From IMG/VR virus record IMGVR_UViG_3300027969_000332, positions 1 through 29,190 of that record: a DNA stretch of 29,190 nt; one strand, written 5' to 3'. Of the stretch, positions 28,305-29,190 are shown one piece after another. A program made the translations under genes and the position numbers. This stretch comes from a virus. Under the pieces are notes generated by a model, which worked only from the letters and a program-made list of their open reading frames with translations, was not told the DNA's origin and ran no database searches. Position 1 is the first letter of the stretch, and each line of letters opens with the position of its first letter.

Positions 28305-29190
28305 CGCCAAACACCACCATCTTGCCGACAGGAGGCTCGAAGTTTTTGTTGCGTGTGATCATCCACATCGTTGGGCTAGAGATATTCCATTGGATGTCAT
28401 GCTCTAGGTATCCATCGGTGAACACCAATACACACTCGGCATTTAGTTTCTCTTTGTTGATGTAGTCATTCACACAGGTGACGGTAGTCCCGCCACCGCC
28501 TAATGGTTTCAACAATGATGCGATGTTTTGATACTCGGCTTGGTTGAACACTTGCTCACCATGAACTTGGGTATCCCACCACAACACACGAACACGCTCG
28601 GGTTGGGCGATGTCGCAGATAGAGACCAGTTCTGTAGCGAACTCAGTTATCTCCTCACTACCAATAGAACCCGATGTGTCGATGGCAACGATAACCTCGC
28701 CTATCGTTTCATTCTCTACACTTGGTAAGAGAATGTCGTTAGCCAAATGACGCTTGTTCAACTTGCGCCATGTGAACTCATCCTTACCTTGGATTGATGA
28801 TGTAACGAAGTCACGCAACGCTTCACGCCAATCAATCTTGGGCTCGAGTAGATCGCTGATTGATCTAGGAATCTTTGCACCCATGCGACCCGCAAGCATG
28901 CCACCCTCACGCAACGCACGATCAATGTTGTCATTGATCTCCTTGACTTGCTCATGTGTGAGTTCACCACCGAAGTCATGTTCGTCTGCGTTAGAAAGGT
29001 CATACTCCTTGCCGTTGACTTCAACCGACTCCCACTCACCATCACCATCATCCTTATCTTGCTTCCCACCCGACTGTGGGTCATTACATTGCTCATTACC
29101 TTTCTGTGGCTGTGGCTTAGGCTTCGGCTTAGCGTGCTTCTTCAGATAGTTAAACACCTCACGCATCGACCAGTTGTGGAACATCTCGTC
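28297..29190 (-). CDS. VWA-domain protein (DUF2201-like), 5'-truncated
   Basis: The frame stays open to the window edge (two more codons before the ATG at 29184), so the N-terminus is missing. Counting from that ATG: a Lys/Pro/Gln-rich linker (15-50), a helical part, then a von Willebrand A domain with MIDAS motifs VIVAIDTSGSIGSEEI (DTSGS at 169-173), GGGGTT (229-234) and FTDG (255-258). The opening DEMFHNWSMREVFNYLKK resembles the end of the DUF2201 N-terminal region, a putative metallopeptidase, in VWA-like proteins. VWA proteins of this kind usually work with MoxR-type AAA+ ATPases to remodel protein complexes; such a partner would be expected upstream, beyond 29190. It heads a run of phage genes of unknown function. 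Confidence 0.85.
   Translation of the reverse strand, partial: DEMFHNWSMREVFNYLKKHAKPKPKPQPQKGNEQCNDPQSGGKQDKDDGDGEWESVEVNGKEYDLSNADEHDFGGELTHEQVKEINDNIDRALREGGMLAGRMGAKIPRSISDLLEPKIDWREALRDFVTSSIQGKDEFTWRKLNKRHLANDILLPSVENETIGEVIVAIDTSGSIGSEEITEFATELVSICDIAQPERVRVLWWDTQVHGEQVFNQAEYQNIASLLKPLGGGGTTVTCVNDYINKEKLNAECVLVFTDGYLEHDIQWNISSPTMWMITRNKNFEPPVGKMVVFGDD

Overview
The window is part of a tailed double-stranded DNA bacteriophage genome (class Caudoviricetes). The evidence is a block of very large virion proteins on the + strand facing a phage replication and accessory block on the - strand, with almost no noncoding sequence. The gene set (family A DNA polymerase, primase-helicase, SNF2-type helicase, Cas4-like nuclease, DUF3310, and a virion polyvalent protein with a metallopeptidase motif and an LPD38-like end) resembles podovirus-like phages known mostly from aquatic metagenomes. 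That placement, and any host, is inference. No rRNA, tRNA, integrase, transposase, CRISPR array or attachment site was seen.

Layout, + strand (1-11795): a 5'-truncated virion protein with a conserved C-terminal domain, a GNAT-like acyltransferase, an 855-residue Gln/Ala-rich putative internal virion protein, and a 2476-residue polyvalent protein. The four genes overlap or nearly touch. The block ends by overlapping the convergent - strand block by 4 bases, with no terminator between them.

Layout, - strand, read from right to left (29190-11792): (a) 29190-25131, an operon headed by a 5'-truncated VWA-domain protein, followed by six proteins of mostly unknown function; (b) 25138-24039, a 34-residue membrane peptide, a VRR-NUC nuclease, a small conserved protein and an HTH-DUF3310 protein; (c) 23951-20437, three unknown proteins, a NrdR-like zinc-ribbon protein, a small conserved protein and DNA polymerase; (d) 20421-18260, a chain of very small genes joined mostly by ATGA overlaps, leading to a Cas4-like Fe-S nuclease and an HNH-like protein; (e) a 170-base noncoding stretch rich in inverted repeats; (f) 18089-11792, SNF2-like helicase, Gam-like protein, Cys-cluster protein (possible ssDNA-binding protein), HTH protein, primase-helicase and a small conserved protein.

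The - strand genes together make a plausible replication and recombination machine: primase, helicases, polymerase, ssDNA-binding candidate, end-protection candidate and three nucleases. The VWA block may be a phage chaperone-like or remodelling module whose AAA+ partner would lie beyond base 29190. Four genes under 60 codons (bases 20263-20421, 19776-19937, 19654-19779, 25034-25138) were read directly from the sequence. There is no gene-free stretch above 300 bases; the longest, 18090-18259, is described below.
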